This document shows, in pieces, positions 44,441-55,368 of a stretch of 64,000 nucleotides of DNA (its first letter is position 1; each line of letters starts with the position of its first letter). The position numbers and the translations under genes are program-made. The stretch is from Capronia americana (taxonomy: Eukaryota; Ascomycota; Eurotiomycetes; Chaetothyriales; Herpotrichiellaceae). Location: positions 558,001 through 622,000 of the forward strand of contig JADWQD010000006.1 of NCBI GenBank assembly GCA_016110215.1, written 5' to 3'. The notes under the pieces are model-generated. The model was not told the origin of the DNA. It was given only the letters and a program-made list of their open reading frames with translations, and searched no databases.

Positions 44441-45387
44441 ATGCCAGTAGCAAGCTCCGAATTCACAGCAAGATTTCTGGACGTGGATGAAATGATGGTC
44501 GACTTCAAATTCCTCTGGCCGAGGAAGAAGGAATATTCCCCCATTGCCGCCGAAGAAAATCAATCGCCAGCAGATGAAAAGTTTCTAGACAAGACCGAGA
44601 TTTTTCAAAACTCACAAGATTTCCGGAGGAGTTCGCAGACACCATGGCTGGTCCTAACATTCATTTTCGCTGGACTTTCGGGTCTCCTCCTTTTCCGCGA
44701 TCTGCGGCGCGGAGGACGAGGAGGGTTTGACACCGGGTACCATAATGACTTGAGTGAGTAGCTTCCACTGTGTCTTTCATTTCTGCCTTGAAATGCCTGT
44801 CTGCATATACTAACCTGATCGACCCTCCAGTCCTGGCCAGACCAGCAATCAAAGTGTCGCAAGTAAAATTCACCGGTGGGATCAAATTCTATGACAATGG
44901 CACTATGTATCGCGACAATGGGCCGGGTCCAGAGTACGTCGGCCCGCCGACTCCGGAGATGGACGATGCGTGGGAGCAGCTGATCGGCACGCGGTACCTC
45001 GCCTTCACCGAGGATCAAAAGTCCTCGTTCTCCGTCCGGATCGACAAAGGCAGCGCCGATGGCCTCTACCGCGCCGGACCGGACGCGTTCCACTCGCTCC
45101 ACTGCGTCGACAAGCTCCGGCAGACCATCGACGGGTATCTATACGATATTCCTGAAAAGGTGGACGAGCGCAGGAATAATGTGCTGCACATCGAACACTG
45201 TCTCGATTTCCTCAGGCAGCTGGTCCAATGCACCTCGGATCTGACGCCCATCCCGCTGGTGTACTCGGTTGGTGCGGGCATGGAGGTGCCGGATTTTGAG
45301 CAGGTGCATACCTGCCGGAGTTTTGACACGATACATCGGTGGGCAATGAAGCAGAATCAGGACGCTCTTAATACATTGGAGAGCTAG
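44441..45387 (+). CDS. UstYa-family (DUF3328) oxidase 3
   Basis: Two exons, 44441-44753 and 44831-45387, join to 289 residues; the intron has an ACTAACCTGATC branch region and a CTCCAG acceptor. A transmembrane helix covers about 68-86. The joined sequence reads DLILARPAIKVSQVKFTGGIKF, the usual start of the lumenal domain in canonical UstYa/UstYb, followed by GPPTPEMDDAWEQLIGTRY. The motifs HSLHCVDKLRQ (192 onward) and HIEHCLDFLRQ (224 onward) match the family consensus very closely, so this is the likely catalytic-type UstY of the cluster. A later Met (residue 18 or 19) is an alternative start. It is convergent with UstY 4. Confidence 0.9.
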
Positions 45388-46001
45388 GGGGTAGAGGTGG
45401 GAGTGATATGATTTGGTTTCATAGTGTTAGGGCATACAAAGTATATTCTCTCTGTACGCGGCGTGTAGCGATCCTACCCGCCGACGGCTGTCATGGTTTC
45501 TCAGAGGTTCCAAAGAAATACTCGTGAAGGCATGAAAAGCCCTAGCAGAGTCAACAGTTCTCCGGAGAAACACTGTCTTCAAAGATGGATGAACGACACG
45601 ATCACCGCCATAGCATAGCGGAAGGGCTGGGATATTAATCTGAGGCAGAAGCCGCTGGCGTGCGTGTAGAACTCCGTCACCCTTTCGATGGCGGCTGTAT
45701 GCTGTCTGTATTTCATTTGTCAAATCTCAGGCTTGTCTACCTCAAGCAACTCACAATCCATCCATATAATGTATCAAACCAAAACGAAACAATGGCGGTG
45801 ATTCGCCGCTGCACTACCATTGGGGCCTGGTATGTTGTGATCATCTATCGACCGCAGCCAGCCCGGCAAGCACAGATTCCTATCGGAGGTACAAGCTCAG
45901 AGAGATACAACTATGTGTCCACACTGAAATAGATGAGCCAAGTTACTGCATATTTAGGAGGATTACGGGCCACACAACCACAGCCTGCAGACAACCTGGC
46001 A
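45388..46001. other. Convergent intergenic region, UstY 3 / UstY 4
   Basis: About 610 bp holding two 3' flanks. No gene is supported. Confidence 0.4.
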
Positions 46002-47176
46002 CTAGGGGTTCGCAAACACGCCAGGCTTCAACCTCTCGGCATTGTCTCTCCACAGCGCCTCGTCAAGGGCGTCGCGCTGCTTGGCCCACTTCTGCATCGC
46101 CTTGAAATCTCGACACGTGTGCTCAACTTGAAAGACTGGCTCCAGTCCTCCATTCGGCCGGAAAGTGGTGTGTATCTCCGGAATAGGCGTCATATCGGCC
46201 TCGCACATCAAACTCTGCCGGATGGAGTCGATGCAGTGCTCTGTTGTTCACAGTCAGCGCCTGACTCTGAAGATCAGAGGCGAAGAGTCGTACGGATGTG
46301 TGGCTTGAAGCTCGGTGTGAGTTCTTCGGGGTAGTATTCGATGTATACTCCACGGCGGATAATGTCCTTGACGGTGGTCAGTAACAAACAGCGCGACAAC
46401 GCAGGTGAGATGGAACGTACCAGGCAGTGCAGGTTGTGAAAGACGGCAGGGCTGCGAACTTATCGTTAGTTCTCCTAGGCAGTGTTTCTTGCACATCCCG
46501 GGACAACACTCACACAGCCTGATAGAGCCCCGTGTATGGGTCAGTGTACAGATGAGCATCAGTTGGCACCTCTGCGAAGGCTCCTTCGTTCCCAATGATT
46601 TCGTCAACCTCCTCTCGTGTCAAGAAGATATCCGTTGCTGAATGAAACATCAGTAACTCGTTGGGGGTCTCAAACGGGCGACATTTTTGGCCAGCTCACT
46701 TGAGATCAGCTCTTGCCAGGCGGCGTCGATTTCAGGACTGGGAATGCCGCCGTAGTCTGGAATTGTTGGGTCGATTTGCCGGATGAGGTGGCTTGTCTCA
46801 TCCCACTTCAATCCGCCTGAGAATTTGACCTGCATTGTTCTTGCAGGGACTTCCCGCTGTGCGATCTCTAGCACTCTTCGTTAGTAACCTGATCAAGCCA
46901 CTAATGATCCCTTGGGAGACTAGGGATTTAATACTGACCGAGATCTGAGAATCCCCAATAACCGACTGGGACACATTTTTTCGACTGATAGCGCGAGCGT
47001 TGCAGGATTAACATAAATAACAGAAACCCAGAGAGTAACCACGGAAATGCTTGTTGCAGCTGTACGCATTTCCGTTTCTTTGGGCGTGTGTATTTGAGTG
47101 GCTGCTCGCCGTCTGAAAGATCTCGGACGGTCTCAGAGCTCGCCCTGGAAATAGCTGATTCAGATGCATCCTCCAT
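46002..47176 (-). CDS. UstYa-family (DUF3328) oxidase 4
   Basis: Six exons, 46939-47176, 46700-46867, 46514-46637, 46421-46451, 46294-46366 and 46002-46240, join to 290 residues, all phases matching; one exon is only 31 bp. The transmembrane helix is at about 44-59. The lumenal domain shows PARTMQVKFSGGLKW, GGIPSPEIDAAWQELI, LYTDPYTGLYQAV, then FHNLHCL (182-186 is HNLHC) and HIQHCIDSIRQ (210-214). Both HxxHC motifs are each split from their neighbours by introns, so they are easily missed by simple open-frame searches. It belongs with UstY 3 in the canonical class. It is divergent from UstY 5 across about 470 bp. Confidence 0.88.
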
Positions 47177-47649
47177 CCTCGTCGTTGGGTATGTGATGCC
47201 GCGTTTCAGAGCAAGGTCGATACAGTGCTATAGTGACGGAGCACGAAGTACTGCCTCCAGTGATTGTAGATGGATTGGTCTTAGTTTGGGGACGGTGACA
47301 GGCATGTGTGGCAGAGACATCGATATGCGGGGGTCACTATGCCCAACGTGGCTGCATGCAAGAAGATCGTGTTGTGATGGATGATGTGAGCAACCTCATC
47401 TCATCGGGTTGAGGCTTAATGCAGCTTGCTGAGATCAGGGCGTGGGTTGTTGTAAGCATGCGGAGATGTGAGCATCATCTCCACCGGGTCGGGACGCCTT
47501 CCGCTGGATATTCAGCCTCGTGGTCAAACGCCCCCAGGTGTGAGCCTCTGCGAGCCGTTCTACCAGATCGCAAAATTGGCAGTCCCTCTTATTGTGTGTA
47601 AGGATTTCGAACCTTCTCGTCAGAAGGAGAACAGCTGCATTGACTGAGA
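47177..47649. promoter_or_regulatory. Divergent promoter region, UstY 4 / UstY 5
   Basis: About 470 bp between divergent starts. No gene is supported. Confidence 0.45.
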
Positions 47650-48408
47650 ATGCAGGAACCTCTCATGTCGTCGCACGGGTATCGTGCTCTTCAAGAGAAC
47701 CCGCCGGAAGATGACAAGGACATGATGCGCGATCTCGAGCAGGTATCGCTCGTCAAGTCAGACTTTATACCGGACAGAGAGCACACAGCGATCGACCTGC
47801 GCAGTTCATCTGTTCGAAGGCTGGCGTTGTATACGGGCATACTCGTGTTGACAGCCTGCACAGCAATCGTCTTCGCCTCTGTTGTGCCCTTCAATGGCAC
47901 CAGTATCATCAAAAAGAAATGGGATTTTCCTCCTCCAGAAGTTCGTGTCACCGGCATATCAAAGTCCAACGACCGCCCGCATCCATGTGGCAACTCTTCT
48001 GCGGAAGCTCAGGCGCTGGGCTGCAAGTTCAATCAATTGACATGGGCTTGGTTGCCTCCAAACTGCCCGATGTATGCCAACCATGAATTCCTGGAAGCCG
48101 AAAACTGGGTCTATTGGGAAGATCTAGATCAGACAAAGCCGGTCGGGGACGACGTTTGGGCGGAAGTGCTCGACGGCGATAGAAAGATTTTCGCCGAGCT
48201 GAGAGAGCATGCGACACATTGTGTATACTATTTCCTGAGCCTGTCTCAGGCGGTTCGTGACGGCACACCGTACTATGACAAGATGGTCGAGTACAAGCAT
48301 CACGAACATTGTGCCAACATGCTTCTTGGGTTACTGAGGAAGTTGCCAGAATGGCATGAGTTGAACACGTTGGCAGGGACGGTGTCATTTGACCAATATT
48401 GCGCATAG
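47650..48408 (+). CDS. UstYa-family (DUF3328) oxidase 5
   Basis: A single exon encodes 252 residues. A transmembrane helix lies at about 57-80. The Cys-rich motif PCGNSSAEAQALGCKFNQLTWAWLPPNC parallels UstY 1 and UstY 2. The HxxHC motifs are HATHC (187-191) and HHEHC (217-221). An alternative start is Met6 (MSSHG). It marks the right edge of the recognisable RiPP cluster, since nearly 2 kb of gene-free DNA follows. By family it would work in the secretory pathway on the precursor peptide; which bond it makes cannot be read from sequence. Confidence 0.86.
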   Translation: MQEPLMSSHGYRALQENPPEDDKDMMRDLEQVSLVKSDFIPDREHTAIDLRSSSVRRLALYTGILVLTACTAIVFASVVPFNGTSIIKKKWDFPPPEVRVTGISKSNDRPHPCGNSSAEAQALGCKFNQLTWAWLPPNCPMYANHEFLEAENWVYWEDLDQTKPVGDDVWAEVLDGDRKIFAELREHATHCVYYFLSLSQAVRDGTPYYDKMVEYKHHEHCANMLLGLLRKLPEWHELNTLAGTVSFDQYCA

Positions 48409-50318
48409 GACGATGAGGAAATGCCGGCGTGATGTTTGTAAAATCATTTCCAGAGTCGATAGGTATTCAATTTTCTCGCTATGGATCTAGGTACAGATGT
48501 GCAGATATCTCTTCCGGGATGCTGCCCTGAAGCACCGCGCACTGGTTGGTGTGAGGGTTTCGGCGGTAGCAGTCTGGTACACGTACGAAACTTGGACTTA
48601 ACTGTTACCCTACCTCATGATGTGATCCGCATCGCTCAACCAACCTTTCCCAGAGCCTAGCGGGTAGTTCATCTGTCCATGCTGTGGTAGGCTGTAGGGA
48701 AAGCATGACACTGTGACGTATCTGACACTGGGGACGGTCGCTACAACAGAGAACTGACCAGCTGGCGTCAGAGGCCTCCCCATGTTGTCTTTCCCAGCTC
48801 GCAACGGACTCGACTCCACAGAGGGGATAGAAAGACAGGCACCTTTTCTGACGTGATCAAGTAGAGAGTGAATGGTTTCAGCCGAGTGCATCCCGGCGAG
48901 CGCCCGCAGTCGCGAGGCCCTGCAATGCTGCAAATCTGTGTCAGATGGGAGAGCCTGGCAGCGGACGGCACAAGGAATCCAAGCAGACCAGGGTCTGTGC
49001 GAGCTGGCCTGGTCCGGTGGTGCCCAAAAAGACAGCCAAGTACCAGCTCAATCGGCTCACAGCGCTACCTCAGCGGAACCTGACCGAATACAAAGTATCC
49101 AGCCAGAAGAGGCGAGTGGACTTCATGGAACAGCGAAGAAACTCCTCCACGGCGGCACGACGGACGATTCACACCAATGAGTCAGACACCAGGAAGGAGA
49201 ACTGGAGCACAGAGGAGTAGGGTCGAGGAAGGTCAATCATTTGATGTGTGAGAATCACTTCGACCAGACCAGTAAGAGTGGCTGCATGGGACGTTCGAAT
49301 GAGATTGCCTGTTCCTGCACTCTCAACACCCGGCCCATAATGCTGTGTCTTCGAAGAGGTATATTCACACAAGGGGCTCCACCCTTGCAAATGTAAGCAC
49401 TTGCGTCCTGCATCTCAAAATGTTTGTGTGGGCATTGTTCGACCTTTTACCGAGTATCCTGCTCGGATTGAAGTGCTCCGGCCCTCGCCTGCCGCAGAGG
49501 AGGAGGATTAATACTCATCAGGGACGTTCACGGTTGCACAAAAGACCCCAATTTTAAATTTGACGAGCTGTGCCGCAATCCCAGAGCCCTCCTCACAGGG
49601 ACGTTTCTTACACCAACATGAGCCTTTTGTTACCTCCGTCGCTAGCCTCTGTGAGGTCTGCTCGCACCGCGCTGCCGCTGCCAAATCGCGTAAGGCGTCT
49701 CGTTTATCAACTTAGGCACTCGTACTCCCCACTTATATGATCTTCGACGGAATCTTTCAGCGGGTATTCGATAAGTACTTAGTGGGTAATGCCTCAGTAA
49801 GCGGACCTTTCTAGGCCACTCGCGGAGTACTCTCCGTCGGATGTAGTCGCGCTAAACCTCCGTCAACTACCCGTACCCACCTTTGAGTATCCCGTTACCT
49901 TGCCGTCTGCTATACACTGGCCTTGTCTCGTGTCCCCCATATCCTTTATTAGAGCCCTATGACCGGAGACCTGGCCTTTATTGATTAGTCGAAAGGAGCA
50001 GCGCTGCCACCTAACCATGCAGGCATTGATTGACCCCAGTTGGTACTAAAACAACGCGAGGCGAAGACTTGGCCACGAACACCTCAAAATAAATGCCTAA
50101 TTGGGCTACGGAGGGAGGTCACAGCAGGGTGCTCGTCGTTTGTGTTGATCTACTTGCAGCATCCGCCCCGTACACTGATGTATAGTCTCTTACGTGGGGT
50201 ATACATACCACAATGCAAGCGAATTTCGTCAACAGATTGATTTCGTGCAAGGAGCAGCTTTCAATGCGTTGCCAAAAAATTTTATGATCTTGATGTCTCT
50301 GTGTACCGATCCGTGCTG
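48409..50318. other. Gene-free stretch at the right cluster border
   Basis: About 1.9 kb. Short overlapping frames around 48,870-49,220 have no motifs. At 49,690-49,990 the sequence has a different, compositionally even texture that might be a transposon remnant, but no protein match is recognisable. Confidence 0.4.
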
Positions 50319-51355
50319 TCATCTCTTATAACTTAGTATTAGTTCCACCATTTTCTCGCTTCCTGCTTTGACCGCAGCTAGGATGACACTGGTCCCGTCC
50401 ATATCTACAGCATTGATACTGGCACCGGCGTCGAGAAGTACCTTGGCCGTCTCCGTATGGCCGAAAGACGCACAATGATGCAGCGGCGTCCTCCCTCGCT
50501 CGTCTCGCGAATCGGCGCGGAAACCGGTACGTAGAAGGATGGAGAGGATTCGCGTCTGTCCTTCTTTTGCCGCCAAATGCAACGCTGCACTCGCCTGCAC
50601 GCTATCCTGACATGCTACCGTTGGCGGTACGGACTCCTCGGAGGGGGTCAATATGGCCGTGTTGGTGTGACTATTCAGGTACTCCAAGCCTGAAAGATCC
50701 ATGTAGTCCGCAAAGGCCTGGTCGGACAAAGGGGTGTGTAAAGCGCCAAAGGGGGCTGCGTCCTCTCTTGGTTTGACAGAGAGGCTTTGATTGGGCGTCA
50801 TGGGCACTGCTGGATTCGCTGCATGCCCTCCTCCAAGATCGTCTTGTAGACAAGCAAGACTGCTGCTTGTAAGGGTTCGGGGTGCGCCGGGGTGAGCATT
50901 CCCAGTACTCGCTCTTGAGATCCCAGCCGGGATTGTTGCAGGATGTTCCCGAGACGCGCTGTCGGAAAAGGTGAAAGAGTCCATAACTTCGTCCCGGTGA
51001 CTTGTTTGAGATGGGGGAGTCGGTACGTCTGCAACCTGAAGCGCATTGCCTTCGTGGTTGTTTTCAAGACCTCGGCAGTGGCTGCACTCCGGACATCGTG
51101 GCTCCCCGGATTCGAGATCAACCGCGTCACTGAGCAGTTGACGAGCTTGTTGTGCAAAAGCTTCAAGTGTTTTTGTGCGGCTGGCTATCTTGTCTCCTGG
51201 TTCGAGTTGGTCAGTCATTCTGAACGGCCACTGGCAAAGTCAAGCAAGTTGGACTCACGATACCTTCGTTGTGCTATTCTGTTCTGTTGCTTTCGCCTTT
51301 CCGCCGGGTCATTGTCTTTCCCTCTGGCCGGTGCATTGCTTGTGATAGTTTGCAT
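50319..51355 (-). CDS. bZIP transcription factor with C-terminal ankyrin repeats
   Basis: Two exons, 51259-51355 and 50319-51196, join to 324 residues. Exon 1 carries the basic region DPAERRKQQNRIAQRRYR, with the bZIP signature N-x3-QRRYR; a 61 bp intron then leads to DKIASRTKTLEAFAQQARQLL, a short zipper-like helix. A Ser/Pro-rich middle region follows. The C-terminal 100 residues hold about three ankyrin repeats (ALHLAAKEGQTRILSILL, RTPLHHCASFGHTETAKVLLDAGA, TSVILAAVKAGSEKMVELIL). This bZIP-ankyrin architecture is known among fungal regulators of stress and secondary-metabolite genes. It is the nearest regulator to the RiPP cluster, 1.9 kb away, so it may control it. Confidence 0.85.
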
Positions 51356-53689
51356 CGTTCCAATGATCAACTTTCCAACCACCTTTCAGTGGGATACAGG
51401 CCACCTTTTCAAAGCAGTGGGCCCTGATGATGAGCGGTAGGAGGAATGCTCTCTTTGGGATATACTGAAGCCTGCAGTTGTGATGAACAAATAAGCAATA
51501 CATTCATATATACAAGGCCGCTTCAACTAGCTTCTTAAATTGACAGGGGACGCTTAAATTAGGTCAGCATGAGCATTGCAGCTGTGAATCTATGATATTG
51601 ATCCTCCGGTGGCTGCCAAGGCACCCCCTTTTCGGCTTGATAAGCGCGGTGAGCTTTCAGTAGGAGCTGACTGGCGAGAACCAATACCTGTGAGGGGCTG
51701 TTTGGCCCATGGCGGAACTGTGATAACTTGTTAATCAGCAGGCGAGTGTTAAGTACCGATGTGGGTGGTCTAGAAGGGAAAAGGCCGTGTCCTGTGACAC
51801 TACTGCAACCATTCGTTCCGCAGCCCTATCGATTCTACTCATTGGCTCGTCTTACCCTTGCTCCCTCTTGCAGGGCTGAAGGAACTGGTGTCGTGTGATA
51901 TATTGACACCTCTTGAAGTACGCAATCACTGGATAGCCACAGTTCGTAAACCTGGGTAGTGGGCCTTGATCAACAATAGATAGAGTCTGTGCTGGCCAGG
52001 ACCACATAGTTAGAGTCTGAAAAGCAGATCAGTGGAGAATACTTGGTCGCATCAATTGCTTAGACAGGTTAGACATGGCTAGTCGCCGGTTCCAGGCAGA
52101 GTGGCAGTATTCAGCGGCATTTGGGCTTTCCACCAAACGCGAGATCAACTCTCAGGGGGATCCTCAAGTACTTGGTCAGGGCCTGAAGTACGAGGTACGC
52201 GGCACTCGTATCTGTCTCCCGCCCCCAGGTCGACTGTTGCAGATCAGTTTCAACAAGTAGTCCTGCTCGTCATTGAGATCTCACGGCTAGATATTGGTTG
52301 CATACTACGGTGGATCTCCGTAAGGACAAAACTTCTGCATAAGCCCCGCGTAAGCTGACCGAGATCCATTCTAGCCTCGGCCCCGCGTAAGCTGACCGGC
52401 ATTCTGGGTATTGATATGTTTAGCTGGGTGCTGATTGGCGACTGGCAGTTGCGCGTAACATCGGACAGGTCGAACCAGGCATGCTTTTTCGAGATTGGCA
52501 TATTTCCGGCACAACACATCGAAGGGAGATACGAGGCGGGCCGCCGTTGCCGCCTCTTCGATAAGGCTTAGGGGGAAACTGGCAAGTTGGCCCCTGCAGC
52601 CACTTCGTGTTGGTTCCTCGTATTCCCCCGCGCTGGACCTGGGGGGGTTTATATTGAATTCGACCCATGATGCCATGATCCTGAATCCTACCTCATCGAT
52701 CGTGCGGATGGTCGGCGATAAAGCGGACGTGTGTGGGTGCCCTTGGCTCTAAAGGCACCGTGCAGCTGTGAAAAAAAGGCTGCACCCTGTAATGTCACAT
52801 CAACTGTGGGGGCCCCATCTGTTGTAGACAAGCAAAGTCCGGTGGCAGGCTCCGGTCAGGCCCGTGCCACCCAGCCCTCGACAGTAAGTGTGCCGAGCAT
52901 ACGAGTACTCCAATTAAACTAGATTATAAGCTTTCTCGGTTCAAGGGACTCACCGTTGGGAACTACGAATGAAGTACTCGTTCTTGTGGTGGACACGAGA
53001 CAAGTGGCCCCCAAAATCAACCGGGGTTCAGGAAGATTCGACTTTGATTCGCTTATATAACCAAAGTCCGACTCTGGAGGATTGGAATCCTCATCCACTC
53101 GTTACGCTTATCATAGTTAGATGAGAGACTTGGCTATTTATTTGAGGCAACTGGAGCAATGCTAAAAGGAGAAAACTCCCCCGTTACGCGATAGAGAAGA
53201 GCTTAGTAATCTCGGCCCTGCCGAATGACTCGAAGCATACATATCCCAGAGGTTTCTAGGTCCAACTGAGTCAATGTAAACATCCGTTGAGCTCCTCGCA
53301 CAGGCGGCCCGTTATAGCTAGAAGTGAGGGTCTTCTAGATGTAACCTCGTCGAGGTGCCGTAATGCACCATCACAACCACCTCGAGACATCGGTTCGTGG
53401 TTCTCTTGTACGCATCCACGCCTCGGTGAGGAGGGTGAAGGAAGGAAGAGCTTCGGTCGGTTCACACAATTGGGAGAACACCTATGGCTTGCTGCTAAAC
53501 AAAACCCCGAGTCAGGTCGACAGAATGGTTCAAGCGCGTTGGGGAGATCGATGAAATCCGACGGTAGCTAGCATCTCTCCTTGTCTTGGTCGGGGCATCG
53601 GTGATGGTGGTCTTGGAAAGGATGTTCGCACCAAAAACGACTGCCTCAACCCTCAGGCGAGGTGTGATTTGTGCGGAACAAGGCCCAGA
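51356..53689. other. Gene-poor stretch
   Basis: About 2.3 kb with no supported gene. A direct repeat, CCCCGCGTAAGCTGACCG, occurs at about 52,342 and again at about 52,381. Confidence 0.4.
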
Positions 53690-55185
53690 TCAACAAGAAC
53701 AGACCGGTTTTCTCCCGTACACGACGACGACTCTAAAGCAGTAATGTCTGTCGCGACTCTTAAACCGTGCCCGGACCTCCGCCAGTAGAGCTCGGACTTC
53801 TTCGACACTCCACTATGAATCGTTAGTTTACGTCCCTGCAATAAAGGCGGCTTGGGTTGTGTCTTTACGTACTCCCAGGAAGCGAGTCAGCAGAGCAAGA
53901 TATTGATCTTCCAAGCCCGTTCTCCAATAAGCATCCGCCCAGAGGCCCCAGGTTTTGTGGGTTTTATGTCGCGCCCAAGGGCCAATCGGACAAGTGATTG
54001 TACGCTGATACACTTGAGAGAAACCTATCCGGACAAGGTCGTCGTATACGTTGTTACAGACGTCAAGAGACCTTCCCGTGGATTTGGCGGCTTCAAAGAC
54101 ACTCTTCTGTAGCCTTATGACGGGGTCATCGTCCGAGAGCGGGGTGTCTAGGGCAAAATGCTTCAAATCCAGCTCGACTTGCTCAACCCAACCCCCTGGA
54201 CAGAGCGCATTCAGAATAGACTTGTAGAATCCGCTCCAATCTTGGAAACAGCCGTTGAGGCCACGAATGTGAATGAAATCGTAGTTGCGATATGACGGGT
54301 CGAGACATGACGTATCGTCCATGTAGAAAGATAGGTTTGGTGGAATCACGCATGGTTGCACTGGTGACAGATCACAGCCTTCCACCCGACACTGAGGGAA
54401 TTGGTCTGCAAAATCGATCGCCCATATCCCAGTACCGGTCCCAATGTCAAGCACCTAAACATGTGGGTTACTAGTCAGATCTCCAGATCGCCACGCTATT
54501 TTTAGATGAGGCAGAACGCACCTTCCTTGGCTGGTCTCCAATGGGGGCAAGATATAGTTCTCCATAAAGGAGATTTCTGTAAAGACCATGACCTATATCT
54601 AGACTTTGCTGCGCTTGCTCGTCATCCGGTTGACTGGTCAAGATCATGTTAGCAATAGAGCGTGAGAGGTGGAATGCTACAAACCTACAGGTAGAGCCCG
54701 GCGCAGTAGCCATGGTAGCGCCTCCCGTTTTCATATTCTCCCTGGAAGGAGCTCGCACTCGTGAACGAAGTAAAGCAGCTGGCCATCGATTGCATATCCC
54801 ATTGCTCATCGGCTTCCACAGGAGGCGCGGCTTCGCCAAATGACCTCAACCTAGTCTGCCCTCTCGAATTGAAAGCTTCAGGTGTAAACGTTTCGATATC
54901 CAACACAATATCTTCGGCCAAGAACTTATCATCATCGTGTTCTTCACTCAGTCCCAACGCCTGATCAACTTGGGATGCTTGTCTTGGTTTTGAAGCTTTG
55001 GTATTTGCAGCCCCCTCAGGCATTCGAGATTCTATCTTGTCCTCGTGAGCTTCCTGCTCGAAGACAAACACGCGTTGAAGATCCGAAAGATCGCGTTTGA
55101 CGCCATTGATCCGCTTGAGTTTGGTCCTGCGGCCTTTGTGTTTGTGCAGGTCAGCATTGGCATGGGTAGCCACCGGGCGTGACAT
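53690..55185 (-). CDS. LaeA-like SAM methyltransferase
   Basis: Four exons, 54689-55185, 54522-54633, 53873-54454 and 53690-53812, join to 437 residues from the ATG at 55185. The N-terminal 120 residues are charged and disordered. Then come the LaeA-like entry motif YENGRRYHGYCAGLYLQPDDE, GELYLAPIGDQPRK, and motif I VLDIGTGTGIWAIDFADQFP. Later parts include FIHIRGLNGCFQDW, CPGGWVEQVELD and a C-terminal VVVVYGRKP strand recovered by the last exon. The family resembles LaeA and velvet-associated methyltransferases, but most such paralogues are not the global regulator, and several act in secondary metabolism. No cluster backbone is nearby. It could influence chromatin or methylate a small molecule. 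Confidence 0.85.
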
Positions 55186-55368
55186 GGGTGAACAGTGGTA
55201 GTTGGCTTTGGATCGGCTAGTACTGGGTTTCAGTCGATGTCTTGGTGTCACGAGAGGCGGGACACTGCTGGAACCGTCAAACCGCGTCTGGGAGAAGTAC
55301 AAGCCGCATGTACTGTGTTCGGCGGCAACGCTAGTTAGAAAGTGCACCGATGCTGGACGGCCATGAAC

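Noticed and set aside
35918..48408. Tyrosinase (UstQ-like), P450 or Kex2 gene in the RiPP cluster
   Set aside because: No matching motifs were found on either strand between 35.9 and 48.4 kb; Kex2 is expected elsewhere in the genome.
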